A stretch of 64,000 nucleotides of DNA from Gentiana macrophylla (GCA_026214975.1 CM047814.1:21351541-21415540), one strand, 5' to 3'; counted from the stretch's first letter, positions 23,843 to 36,477 are shown. Made by a program: numbers and translations. The notes: a model not told the origin generated them from the letters alone.

Positions 23843-26070
23843 TGTTGGAATAGTGTCCTAAACCCAATCGGGTTGGACCGGGTCCGACCGGGTCGGATCA
23901 TTTCTACTATTTCTTTGTGTTTGTACATATATTAAATGGCTTTTATGTTGTCATATATCTGTTCTTCTAAAGAACCAATTATGAATTGTTATATGATAAC
24001 GTCCTTAGTATTAAACTGTGATAGAGAAACCATGATAGGCGATTATGGTTGATGAGATCTCTAATCACTTTAATAAGTTTGATACTTAAATGTCTCAGGT
24101 GATGTACTATTAAGCGGGGCATTGATAGTATGAGCAGGCTAGTACGTATTAGATGTCTTTCTCTTTAGGCGGGGATAGATCTTGTCTATCGAAGTGTAGA
24201 GACACTTGGGTGTGCACGTGGGCGTGTATTAGAGAATGCGACGCGTTAGGAGGCGACCCACTTACACGGATAAGTGTCACACTATGTGGCGGTTGTGTAA
24301 TTATCCTTAAGACCGAGTCTTCATGGCATCACGGTGTGGATTGTCATGCTTTGACACTATTGAGGTTTCCACAGCCACGGGCGATCATGCGGTAGTGATT
24401 GGGTATGATCATGAAGCATCGCGGAGTATACATGATTGGTCGTCGTCCGGGAATCGCGTATCCTATGATTGGGATCGAATATCCGAAATGGCCTTCTTAT
24501 AAGGAATGTCTTACTCTCGTGAATCTTTGCAAAGTGGGAGTAAATGTGTTACTTCGAGAGAGCATGATATCCAGATTATAAGATACGGTCGTTGATGTTT
24601 TGACACTCAACTAACGACCGTATGGATATTATTACAAATGATAGGATTGTAAGTTACACGGTAATCGCTTTCACATGAAAGGTAGTAGTCATTGCATTTG
24701 ACTCTTCCGATGATCGGGGTCACGGTGTGTTGCTTGGACGCGTATCCCGTGATCGTTAGGTATGAAGGGCATTTTAAGTAATTTGCACTTTGTGTCTACG
24801 GCCAACATATTCGGAAGCCTATCGGGTCACACACATAAGAACATCTAGCCGGATTAAAATGTGGTTATAGATGATAACCAAATAAGGAAAGTTTATCTCG
24901 AGACTATAAAGGTTATAGTGGTAAATTAATATGGTGGTATTTATTTATTATGAATAAATTAAATACAAGATATTAATAATATTATATTAATTAAAGAATA
25001 TTCGGAAGCCAATTAATGGCTAAAGGGCGCATATATTATTGTGTATAAGATACACTTGGATTGTGAATTTAATTAATGATATTACCTATTATTAATATTA
25101 GATATTAATAAAATAAAATAATATATATATATATATTGTGAATGAATGCGTGTGTGTGTGAAGGGCCGTCACTTGTGTTTTTGGCGCTCTGCCCAATTTA
25201 TCAAGATAAGCTTTCCAAAAGAAAGCAAATGGTGTATGTGGATATAATGCATGTTTAGTATATACTAGACTTGTTGAACAAAAAAAAAAATTTGTAAGCC
25301 TAAATTTTATAATTTGGCGGAGTGCAAGCGAGTGGCGCTGTTTTGCTTATCTTGAGAAGCGAGAGTCTGTGTGTGCATTAAATGCAAATTGGATTTGCAT
25401 GCATGCAAGCAATGCGTGTATATATATATGATATTAATAGATTTTATATGTGTAATATATATGTGATATATACATGTATGTAAATTGATTTATAGTAATA
25501 TAATAAAAGATAAATATTGTCAATATAAGATATTGACAATATCTTGAAATATTCAATATGAGATATTGACAATATCCTAGATTTATTTAATATGAGATAT
25601 TGTAATAAATGAGATAAATCAATCAATTATATTTTCCTTATTTTATTGGGAAAAGGTTTTTTCTCCTCCACACCTTCTAAGAGGCGCCACTTTCATTATA
25701 AATAGGAGGTGGGTGTCAAGCTCTTTTTTGACATCATAATTCCAAGAGCTAATAGCTTGTGTAAAATAGAGCATCTTTTGGAGAGTTGGAGAGAGAGGAA
25801 AAAAGGCGGTCTGAAGCAACCGGAGTTTTCCAATAGCAATCCATGATGGGATTCCGGCGGGCTGTTCGTGTGGACTAGCGGTAGAGGCCGAACACTTGGG
25901 CGGCTCTATGCAGAACTACTCTCCTTAGACGGTCAAAGCGTCGATCTTTTAGATCAACCAAGGTAACCACCGTCTACTACTTGTTTGTTTATTGCTTAAA
26001 CGAAGTCGATCTTGGGTAAAAGGAAATCAAATTTTGAATTCCGCTGCGTTCCCGCGTAGATTTCTAATGA
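23843..26070 (+). repeat. 5' LTR of the large Copia
   Basis: It is 2228 bp, with a promoter-like TATAAATAG at 25697 matched in the other LTR near 33144. It carries about 215 bp (roughly 25160-25374) absent from the 3' LTR; the extra part is bounded by GTGTGTG on both sides. A run of inverted phrases (GATATTGACAATATC) at 25515-25600 is shared by both copies. Confidence 0.9.
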
Positions 26071-26188
26071 GTGGTATCGAGAGAGAGCTTGAGCTTAAGC
26101 AATAAGCATGTTAATTTGCGTAGTTAATTTTATCGTTTAAATCACGTAATTAAAAGATGAAAGATTTTGATTTGCAAAATTGATACAT

Positions 26189-26189
26189 G

Positions 26190-26224
<35 letters not shown>

Positions 26225-26330
26225 GGTGGTGCTCGGCCGATGGCGGCGGCACCACCACCGGGCGGCGGTCGGTGGCGGCGGCGGCGGCGGCAGAGCAGGC
26301 TCGCCGCCGGCGATCGATTGACCGGTCAAT
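26189..26330. repeat. A-run and GC-rich GGC repeat in the leader of the large Copia
   Basis: About 30 A residues (26189-26218) are followed by an extremely GC-rich block rich in GGCGGC and CCACCACC (26225-26325), unlike the AT-rich surroundings. Translated, it gives only low-complexity Gly, Arg or Pro runs, so no protein is claimed. Confidence 0.85.
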
Positions 26331-26479
26331 CTTTGGCGGATCTCCAAATTTTTGTTTTGTGTATTTTGTGATTCAATATGGTTCATAGTTGTGATTAAAA
26401 TCTCCTTTGTTTAGTTGTGTCGTGTGGGTACAAATGGTTCAAATAGTTTGGCTTATCGACGCCACATGGCATTTAAATA

Positions 26480-26720
26480 ATAATGGTCTTTCCAAACTTT
26501 GTTTGGAATAAGCTAAAGCCCTTCCAAATATTTGATTTGGGAAAAGCGCAGCTCAAGCCATTTTCAAAATTTTGATTTTGGAAAGTGGTTGCGCCTAAAC
26601 CAAAATTATTTGGCCTTTCCAAATATTTGATTTGGAATAAGCGCAAGCCTTTCCAAATATTTGATTTGTAAAGCTTAGCTTGCGCCAACTCAAAATTTTG
26701 ATTTTGGAAAGTAGAGGCTA
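26480..26720. repeat. Degenerate tandem repeat with palindromic CCAAATATTTGATTTGG core
   Basis: Six or so units of about 35-45 bp, each built on CTTTCCAAATATTTGATTTGG or the variant TTTTCAAAATTTTGATTTTGG followed by a GCGC-A-AGC tail. The core is close to self-complementary, so each unit could form a hairpin. It lies in the non-coding leader after the primer-binding site. Confidence 0.8.
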
Positions 26721-28149
26721 AGCCAAATTTGGTTTAGAAACCAAAGCGATCCTTTGATTGCGAATCAAAAGAAAGAAACAAAAGAGAAATAATTTTAATT
26801 TTGATTTATTTTTAGAATAGTTCTAATTAATTAAAATTAAAATTAAAATCGGTTTAAAATTAATCGTTAATTTTATTTCGATTAAAATCATTTAATTAAT
26901 TAAATGTTAATTAGTTAATTGATTGGATAAAATTATTTAATAGATTAAATGTTAATTGATTAATTAAGACGCAAGTAGTTAAATTTTAATTTATCTTTTC
27001 ATAAGATTTTATTGTATGGATTAGATATAGTAGATATAATATGATTATATGGACTCCGATTGATCGTGGACTCGGCCCGATAGGATAGATGTGAATGATT
27101 TAATTTTTCTGTTGGTTTAAAATTGTCCTGGGCCGTTATGAAGAACGTGACCTAGTTTATTATCTGCAATTATCCCATTCCCGTTGGCTCCCCCCGTGTG
27201 CGGCGGGTGTATTTATTTTATTAGATAGAATTAAATGTAACAAGAATGGAAAGCGAGAAGATAGAGAGCAAAGAAAGAAGAATAAAGATCCCATTGGAGA
27301 ATGGCGCATTAAAGATCCTATTGGCGGTTGCATTACTACTTAGATTGTGACCCGCGGTTTCGTCGGTTGTATTCGAAACCGCACTTAGGAAAGGTCCATG
27401 ATCATACCCGGTTACTTTACGCATTTATTTATTTTGTGCTTGTATTTATTTTATATGATACGATAGATGCATGACTAAGCACGATCTAGATAAATGTGTA
27501 GGATATATATCTATAGAGATAGATATAATTGATGAGACCATGATTAAGTGAATTAATTTACATAAATACTTCCACAACAAAAATCAAGTCGAAATATTGT
27601 CTCCCAATATTATAACGACGGTGAAGAGCTGTGTTCGGATCCAACCGATCGACCACCGCCGGGAGTTGACCTACCTCGGGTATATATCGTCGTTATTGAG
27701 ATATGATCGTATGAGATCTCGTGAATATTGGTTTATGACTTGACTAGGTCTTTCGGTGATTGGCCACCGCGTCGAGGCCGTCGACTTTAGAGACAAAGGG
27801 TTGACTAACACATAGTGATGTGTATCGCCAAAGAGTTGACTAGTCAACCACCGAGAATCACGTAGAGATGTGAATGGTAAAAGGTTACCTACCTATCGAA
27901 ATTATCTTGGTTGATCGACCACCACCGGGAATCGAGGTAACTAGATGGGATCTCGACCACTAAAGAATTTTGAAAAATTCTTGAAAGTCAATTGGAAGTA
28001 GTTGGTGGTGGGAGTAAAATCATAAACCAAAAGACCATTTTTGATTTTGCGTGTATAAACAACAACACTCTTTTATTTTCATTTTTATGTTGTAGTTTTA
28101 GCAAACTTTATATTTATGTTTAAATTCTCGATTAGTAAAACCAAATTAT

Positions 28150-31100
28150 GACTGTTAATTTTGAGAAACGTTCTCAAATATGGTTAAGTAATTTTAATCC
28201 TTTTAAAATAAGCAATGACATGAGCCATCCCGTTATAGTAGTTAGAGACAAGGAGATTACATAATTGATGCAAGTGTTCGAGACTTTAATTATTAATGAA
28301 AGCGGAAGCTCATGATATGATTAAATCATTTGAAATAAGTTTCAACGAATTAGTCATATATTGGATACGATCCAAGATGATCATTCAGTCATACGATGAC
28401 AATTAATTCAAACGTTGGATAAGAATGACTACATCTAATTTTGGAAAGGTTGTTTTCAAAATTGTAAGATTTAAGTATCGACTTATTTCTTTAATCATTG
28501 CTTAAAGGTTAATTAAATAGTTAATGTTTTAAATACGATTTAAAAGGTTAAATAAACTATTTAATAAACTTTAGATTTTCTTTATGAAAGGAAATCAAAG
28601 ACATAGCTCTTGTGATCTTTCTTAAGTCTTATGAAGACTACAATAAGAAACATTTTTCAAGTGCTTAAAGGATTGAAAAGGAAAGTTAGGGCATGTGCTT
28701 AAATAGAGAACTTATTGAAGTTTCTATTCAAGGCAAGTAAGTTGAGAAAAATCTATCTAAGCTCAAGTCAACTCTTAGATATATGATATCTTACGAGTGT
28801 GATTAAATTAAATACTGAGATATGGAAGGTGAAGCAAATGTTGTAATACTTACCATATATTCGGATCTAGTAAAGCTGATAAGGGAACTAAATAAATGTT
28901 ACTATGTTCGGTTCTTATGAAGAACGTACTTTCGATTATCCGTCGAGATTTGAGAGACATATTCAATTGTAAAGAATAAATGTTATTCCGATAAAGTTGG
29001 AAGGTCACTGAATCTAACATACTAGATTGATGTCACTATATAGTTGATATATGTGACAAGATCTCAACTAAATATTTGTGTGGCTGTTATCCTTAATATT
29101 TGTGGTTGTTCTAGACATAGTCTCTCTGGGAGGGAAGCGTGTAATTAAACGTCATTCTGATGATGTTGAACCATATGATTATGAATCATGTGGGTAATAC
29201 GTATCTTACCTAAAGATGACTAAAATACCCTTTTATGAAAAGGTTGTAAAATCTAGAAAAATTGTCTGAAGCCTAAACATACCGATGTTTGTTGGCTTGT
29301 GACAATTAATGCCACAAATAATTGTTTGTTAATCTCTATGACTATTTTTAGAAATAGTCAAGTGTACTCAGTGAAGTGCATAATTGAAATCCCGAAAAGT
29401 TCGAGAGCTAGTGCGAATATGAGATTGATGAGCTACTTTAGAATTAATCTTCAATTGGATTGAAGTAATTAATACCTGAAGGGTGTTTCAGAAGTCGTCT
29501 GAAAAGGAATAAGATTCTCCCTTCAAGGATACCATATTTGGGATACGCAATTGGATTGTGTTCCCAAAATAAAAACAACACTTTATATGATAAAGGTGTG
29601 ACGCAGAGGCCGCGAAGTATCCCTTACCCGTTTCGGGATAGTGCCCTTATACTTAACCGAGTTCCAAAGAATAAAGGTTGAATAAATTCCATATTAGATG
29701 TGGAAGAGGATAATGTCAAATCTATCTTGACCGATGATTTGAAGTTGTCATAAGCAAAGTCAGAAAGGCTTGGAGCCTAGTACGACATATGCAACTTTGT
29801 GGAATATCTCGGCAAATACGCTAGATATTATTTACTCGCCCACGGAGCAAAAGGTGTTTGTCTCCAAACATCTTTGTCTTCTAGAGGAAGTGTTTCTTCC
29901 AAGAGAAGCAGTGGGAGTGAATCAAATCTCAAAAGAGTTTGAGAACCACAAAGACATATTCAACCATAGGAGCGTGAGCGGACGCCACATAGCGATGAGG
30001 TGTAGAGATCACGCCAAAGTGCACACAAAGTTACGTAAGTCCGTGGATAACCTCAAGCACGAAAAGGTTCTTTGGTATGTTCATCTTGAAGAATGAATAT
30101 CTCACGACTTGTGAAAGAATGTTTGAAAGGCATTTGAGAGATATGGCCGGGAGCCATAAAATCGAATTAGATTCCATCGGTGACAACCAGCCGCGAACCT
30201 AGTCATCTTACACAAAGGAGTGTCACTGAAGGGTGAAATGGATGGTAATATGATTACCATAAGGCTATAGTGATGGTGAAGGGTATGAGGTGTAAACCTT
30301 GTAATTACCTTTATCGCCATCCGAGCCCGATTCTAATCGGATGATGCTTGTTATAACTTCGTATCATGACTATATGATAGTGTTGAAGACGTTGGGCAGA
30401 AAGCTCGATGTTCATAGACAATAACATGACACGTAAGTCCACGAGATCCATTAATGGACTCAAACAAGTTTCTCTAGATGATTTCTTTGTTTAATAATCA
30501 AAAGAGTTTGATTTAGTCAAAAGAAGGATATGCCCATGTGCAAGTTGGATAGTGGGAGTGTGTTACGATTTTTGAGTAAGGTATTATATATCTCTCTCGA
30601 GAATTATCACCCCATGTCACAGTCAATTAATGTTTGGTAGTTCAAGTTCTTTACGAAAGCACTTGGATTAGCAGTTCTCATTTTTAGAAATAAGAATCTA
30701 TAGCGATAGATTTAACTGCTGTTAGATTATATAGTTTACCTATATAGATGTGATGCTAAAGGAGTTTAGCATAGATCGCGACGGGATATCTGCTAGCCGG
30801 TGTTCTCAAGATCTATCTATGTTAGGGACGTTCGTCTAAGGTAAGGTGAAAGATGATGTTTATGGAAGGTTTCCTTCGCTCTGCGATAGGAACCATCATA
30901 AAAGGAATGCCGGATGTTCATAGTTCATGAATAGTCATGAGCAAGTATGAAAGTAAACCGGTGAATGTCGAGAATATCCTTAAACAAGTTAAGGAGAGTT
31001 CTGGTTTATTGAAACTTGGAATTAGATAAGCGTAGATATCTGAGGCGTATATCCCGAGTCTTATGAAGGCGAGTGGGAGCTACGATGCAGGTTTGCAATC

Positions 31101-31510
31101 ACTTTGATTAAGTGATACAGTGAGCTGGAAATGTTCTAGCATATGGGTCACTGTAAATTCTACAACTAGGCCAAAACACAGTAGTGCCTTAGAGGCGCAG
31201 CGGGAGCAGTACATGGATCTAGAAGGTTCATTCATGAACCTTATACGGTTCTTCCACCTTTTCTATATAGCTGATATAGTAAGTGGATTCATTGCTTGAA
31301 GCAAGGACCAGGGGTCTCGCCAGAGATTCGTGTGTGTGTTGAGGCGGTTCCTTTGACTTGATCATATGGAGCGTGATATGAAGAAGTATGAGTCCCCACG
31401 GATAGCGATCCGTTTATGGCTAGGGCTTGTTGCGGAGTATTGCATGAGATTCTTGTGTTTCAACTTGGTCTCGTGTGTACGAGTGATTGGTTTTAGGCCA
31501 AGTGGGAGAT
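28150..31510 (+). pseudogene. Copia gag-pol remains in the large element
   Basis: The clearest piece is at 29770-30096: FYSPTEQ-like wording (IIYSPTEQKVFVSKHLCLLE, then EVFLPRE), the usual Copia segment between integrase and reverse transcriptase. At about 31400-31500 a phrase like DPF.AR....LHE.....G, just before the purine tract, fits the pol C-terminus. Weak gag-like wording occurs around 28200-28450. Stops occur in every frame. Confidence 0.65.
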
Positions 31511-33524
31511 TGTTGGAATAGTGTCCTAAACCCAATCGGGTTGGACCGGTCCGACCGGTCGGATCATTTCTACTATTTCTTTGTGTTTGTACATATATTA
31601 AATGGCTTTTATGTTGTCATATATCTACATTCTCTAAAGAACCAATTATGAATTGTTATATGATAACGTCCTTAGTATTAAAAGCGTGATAGAGAAACCA
31701 TGATAGGCGATTATGGTTGATGAGATCTCTAATCACTTTAATAAGTTTGATACTTAAATGTCTCTAGTCGATGTACTATTAAGCAGGGCATTGATAGTAT
31801 GAGCAAAGCTAGCACGTATTAGATGTCTTCTGTCTTTTAGGCGGGGATAGATCTCGTCTATCGAAGTGTAGAGACACTTGGGTATGCGTGGGCGTGTATT
31901 AGAGAATGCGTCGTTAGATCGGACCCACTTACACGGATAAGTTGTCACACTATGTGGCGGTTGTGTAATTATCCGTAAGACCGAGTCTTCATGGCATCAC
32001 GGTGTGGATTGTCATGCTTTGACACTATTGAGGTTTCCACAGCCACGGGGCGATCATGCGGTAGTGATTGGGTATGATCATTGAAGCATCGCGGAGTATA
32101 CATGATTGGTCGTCCGGGAATCGCGTATCCTATGATTGGGATCGAATATCCGAAATGGCCTTCTTATAAGGAATGTCTTACTCTCGTGAATCTTTGCAAA
32201 GTGGGAGTAAATGTGTTACTTCGAGAGAGCATGATATCCAGATTATAAGATACGGTCGTTGATGTTTTGACACTCAACTAACGACCGTATGGATATTATT
32301 ACAGCGATAGGATTGTAAGTTACACGGTAACTGTTTCACATGAAAGGTAGTAGTCATTGCATTTGACTCTTCCGATGATTGGGGGTCACGGTGTGTTGCT
32401 AGACGCTATCCCGTGATCGTTAGGTATGAAGGGCATTTTCGTAATTTGCACTTTGTGTCTACGGCCAACATATTCGGAAGCCTATCGGGTCACACACATA
32501 AGAACATCTAGCCGGATTAAAATGTGGTTATAGATGATAACCAAATAAGGAAAGTTTATCTCGAGACTATAAAGGTTATAGTGGTAAATTAATATGGTGG
32601 TATTTATTTATTATGAATAAATTAAATACAAGATATTAATAATATTATATTAATTAAAGAATATTCCGGAAGCCAATTAATGGCTAAAGGGGCGCATATA
32701 TTATTGTGTATAAGATACACTTGGATTGTGCAATTTAATTAATGATATTACCTATTATTAATATTAGATATTAATAAAATAAAATAATATATATATATAT
32801 TGTGAATGAATGCGTGTGTGTGCGCATTAAATGCAAATTGGATTTGCATGCATGCAAGTATGCGTGTATATATATATGATATTAATAGATTTTATATGTG
32901 TAATATATATGTGATATATATGCGTGTGTAAATTGATTTATGGTAATATAATAAAAGATAAATATTGTCAATATAAGATATTGACAATATCTTGGAAATA
33001 TTCAATATGAGATATTGACAATATCCTAGATTTATTTAATATGAAATATTGTAATAAATGAGATAAATCAATCAATTATATTTTCCTTATTTTATTGGGA
33101 AAAGGTTTTTTCTCCTCCACACCTTCTAAGAGGCGCCACTTTCATTATAAATAGGAGGTGGGTGTCAAGCTCTTTTCAGACATCATAATTCCAAGAGCTA
33201 ATAGTTCTTGTGTAAAATAGAGAGCATCTTTTGGAGAGTTGAGAGAGAGGAAAAAGGCCGGGTCTCAAGCAACCGGAGTTTTCCAATAGCAATCCATGAT
33301 GGGATTCGGCGAGGGTGTTCGTGTGGACTAGCGGTAGAGGCCGAACACTGGGCGGCTCTATCTTGAGAACTACTCTCCTAGACGGTCAAAGCGTCGATCT
33401 TTTAGATCAACCAAGGTAACCACCGTCTACTACTTGTTTGTTTATTGCTTAAACGAAGTCGATCTTGGGTAAAAGGAAATCAAATTTTTGAATTCCGCTG
33501 CGTTCCCGCGTAGATTTCCTAACA
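31511..33524 (+). repeat. 3' LTR of the large Copia
   Basis: It is 2014 bp, starts directly after the purine tract and ends TTTCCTAACA just before the second GGATT. Compared with the 5' LTR it has many single- to four-base differences, a large share of them short indels, and lacks the 215-bp segment. Confidence 0.92.
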
Positions 33525-33529
33525 GGATT

Positions 33530-34220
33530 TGCTCCTTGATCAATTTTGTGGTGGATTAGGTGTTTGTATTGATGGCTTTTAGGACTGTAAATTATTCTGG
33601 AGTCCTTGTTAATCTGTTTTAGAACTCGGCTATGCAATGTATCTGTTCGTCTTGGTGGTTTTATAACCCTTCATTGTGAAATTAAGGGCAGTGGTGGATA
33701 ATATTAATGGTTTGGTGTCTTTCTTTAATCTTTTGTTGTTGTGGTTGGGTCTCTCGGCAAAAACCACCAAGAAGATTGTGTTGAGGCTGCAATGTCAGGG
33801 ATGCAAGTAGTCACTTGAATTAAGCCTTAAATGAGCCTGATGTTGTTTATCGACATCGACATCACATCATTATTCATCGATCATCGATATTGTATATTGT
33901 ATGTGATATGACATCGGTGATATTGTATGCCTTATATGAGCCTTATATGAGCCATATATGATATTATGTCCCTTGAATTAAGCCTTAAATGAGCCTTATA
34001 TAAGCCCGATATATGTGCCTTGAAGTAGTCACTTGAATTAAGCCTTAAATGAGGCTCACATGGGAGAATCAAGAAGGTATTCATTTGAAATGAACAGATT
34101 ATGTCTTCATTTTGTTTGACTCAAATGTGTGTGTAAACTTGGATTTTGATCTGTTTTTTGGTGTGCAACTTTTTCGATTACAAAATACAAGAAAATGGTG
34201 ATGAAGTTATACAAGCCTTC
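33530..34220. other. Resumed host flank with short duplicated phrases
   Basis: The host sequence broken at 23842 continues here as AT-rich non-coding DNA. The phrase AGTAGTCACTTGAATTAAGC with TTAAATGAG occurs at 33808 and again at 34024, and related AATTAAGCCTTAAATGAGCC words lie near 33975. No gene is seen up to the zinc-finger relic. Confidence 0.6.
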
Positions 34221-35530
34221 ATAAGCCTACTGCAACTCCTACAAAGAAGAAGAAACAAAGGCAGCTGCGCAGATTATGGAATTCAAAGGCAGCGGCAAAA
34301 TTGTCGAGTCTAGATACCTTGTTAAAGAAACCTGAGCCTCACGACGGAGGTAATTCACCGAACGAAAACGGTAATAGACATGCCTCTTCGGTTCGGATGA
34401 TGAAAGAAACATGGGAACGATTGTTTAAGGCTTATGTCTGCTGCAAGAGAAAGCCGATTGGCATGGTGGCCTAATGTGATTGAACCCAAGAACAAGAAGA
34501 GGCCTAAAAGAAATGATCCTAAAGAAAAAGTAGTATCGAAACATGCTCCGAAAAGAAGTAAATATGAGTGCTTGAACTGTAAGAAGACATTCAGTTCATA
34601 TCAAGGACTTGGGGGACATAGACCTTGGAACAAAAAATCGAAAGGAGAGTCATTTTGAGCCACGATCATCGATACTACGATCATCGATACTTCGACATCG
34701 ACATCGCGTCATCGATACTACGATCGATATTGTGTGCCTTAATGCAATAGATAGGCCTAGTTCATAGGCTTACTTACTATGTGCCTTGGTGTCTTTGAGG
34801 TTTTGATCTACATTGTATCATCATGTAATAGATAGGCCTAGTTCATAAGCTTCTTGAACTTGTAATTCATCACCTTGTGAATTCGGGCATGATAATTTAG
34901 TTCTTTGAACTTGAATATCCTTCTTATAATTTGGTGATAGTTGATTGTTTTTGGACTTGTATTGATCTTCATGTATTACCTTTTAGTCGATGTACTATTG
35001 TACTAAACTATAGTCCTGTTGTCTTGATCTTCTATGTATTACCTTTTAGTCGATGTACTTTTTAGGCTTAATTCAAGTGATTAACTCATCGAACTCGCAT
35101 GTTATAAACACCACACCTTAATCAAGTTATCTCATTAATGATTCTATCTCTTACGAATTGTATCATATAAACCAATTTAACACGGTGTGTTAGTGTATCT
35201 CGATTTTGCATTTGGAGAATGATCTTTATCTACGGATAAAGACCTTACAAAGAAATTCGGATGATTAAATAGCTTTGATGATGGTAAATAGAGACTAAAC
35301 AAGCAGAAATCCTGTTTTTTTTCTTTATTTTTCATGTTGTTAACTGATGTACATATTGTACTAAATCTATAGTTTGTTGTACTTGCTATTAATCTGCTGA
35401 GTTTGTTAACAGTCTGGTGGAATGTTCTCCTGCATATTCTTGTATAATCGACATCGACATCGATACTACGATCATCGACATCACGATCGTCACATCGATC
35501 ATCGATACTCACGACATCGATAATGATACT
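33840..35530. repeat. Scattered ATCGAC-type repeat clusters and duplicated phrases
   Basis: Three clusters (about 33848-33915, 34660-34735 and 35446-35525) are built from CATCGACATCGATACTACG-like words. Between them longer phrases are duplicated: AATAGATAGGCCTAGTTCAT twice (34746 and 34828), and ATGTATTACCTTTTAGTCGA twice (34972 and 35035). The pattern suggests repeated local duplication. Confidence 0.75.
34226..34658 (+). pseudogene. C2H2 (Q-type) zinc-finger gene relic
   Basis: In two frames, joined by a break near 34430, the strand reads a basic KKKKQRQLRRLWNSKAAAKL, an acidic linker (KKPEPHDGGNSPNENGNR), a helix-like METWERLFKAY region, then a Lys-rich stretch and one finger: YECLNCKKTFSSYQGLGGHR. 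Plant ZAT-type fingers carry QALGGH here, so Q-type C2H2 is clear. The second zinc-binding His is absent (PWNKK follows HR). No second finger is present and there is no start codon in frame at the left, so it is most likely a broken copy. Confidence 0.65.
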
Positions 35531-35561
35531 ATGTTAATGTAAATGCTGCGATTAAATTCGG

Positions 35562-35850
35562 CTTTCAAATACTACGTCAAAAAGGTATCAAACGCGGTCT
35601 CAAAATGAAGATAAAAAAAAATATGAACTTTGGTGAAACAATTTTGATGATCGGTGTTCTAAATCAAAAAGTTACGGTCGTTTATAAGAAAAAGCGCCAG
35701 TTAATACAAATATTTTTCGTCTTTCAAAATATACGTCGGAAGGGTATCGTATTTGGGCTCAAATTGAAGAGCAAAAAAAACATGAATTTTCTTTGAAAAA
35801 TTTCGATGATCGGAGTTGTAAATCAAAAGTTACGGTTGTTTGAAAAAAAA
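35562..35850. repeat. Two diverged tandem units of about 159 bp
   Basis: Unit 1 starts near 35562 and unit 2 near 35721. Both run from CTTTCAAAxTxxTACGTC through GATGATCGG.GTT.TAAATCAAAA to GTTACGGTCGTTT or a variant. An A-run and an (AAAC)n microsatellite (35848-35888) follow. Such units are common in dispersed or pericentromeric plant repeats. Confidence 0.75.
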
Positions 35851-35889
35851 AAAAAAAAAAAACAAACAAACAAACAAACAAACAAACCT

Positions 35890-36477
35890 GAAGCAGCGGA
35901 TGATTTAATACATATGCGCGCGTCCCTTTAATAAAAGGGGTAATTTTGTCCGTCTGAAATTGTTTGTCCTTTTTGCAACTAAAAAAATGAGTGTGTCTAT
36001 TTATTTATTTTTGTCAAAAAAAAGGACTTTTGGCTCTTTATCTCTTAAAAAATGATAAGAACATTTGAGGTAGATACTGTAAATTATTTTAAAACTCTAT
36101 GGTAGAGTTTTCACAAAAAATAAAATGCATTGATTTTTTATCGTAAACTACAGATTTTTTAAATTTTCATTTACATTTACCGTATTTATCCAGATTTCGT
36201 AAATTTTCTCTTATATCTTCTTCGCATTATGTAAAATAAAAGTCGATGCATTTCATCTCAAATAAAGATTACGTAAACTATAAAGCGTGTATTTAAAATC
36301 GTATAATAGAGTATTCGTTAAAGTATCTGATGCGAGTGTTCTAATTACCTTGCTCTTATGAAAATCCTACTCTAGCACATTAGCTACGGTAGGATATCAT
36401 TTAACCGGGTTAGAGCTAATGCCTAATACTGTAAGAAGACTCGACAATGAATATTATTATTCTAAGAGACCAGCCTC
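35890..36477. other. AT-rich spacer without recognised gene
   Basis: No coding or clear repeat feature was found in this 590-bp stretch beyond homopolymer runs. Confidence 0.6.

Larger units (their letters stand above)
23843..33524 (+). mobile_element. Large decayed Copia LTR retrotransposon, 9682 bp, with LTRs of about 2 kb
   Basis: LTRs lie at 23843-26070 and 31511-33524, both starting TGTTGGAATAGTGTCC. The 3' copy ends CCTAACA; the 5' copy's end has drifted to CTAATGA. The target duplication GGATT is perfect (23838-23842 and 33525-33529). A primer-binding-like TGGTATCGAGAG follows the first LTR (26072), and the purine tract AAGTGGGAGAT precedes the second (31500-31510). Copia pol remains are found on the plus strand. 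There is no long open frame, so the element is dead. Confidence 0.93.

Noticed and set aside
24153..24395. Open frame of 80 codons inside the 5' LTR of the large Copia
   Set aside because: It lies wholly in LTR sequence, is interrupted in the matching 3' LTR and shows no known domain.
25500..25620. Repeated ATATTGACAATATC-type phrases as a CRISPR-like array
   Set aside because: Units are irregular, AT-rich, inside a plant LTR and shared with the second LTR; there are no spacers or cas genes.
26150..26386. Frames with polyproline or polylysine and arginine runs around the GC-rich block
   Set aside because: They are translations of simple repeats; the A-run and GGC repeats explain them.
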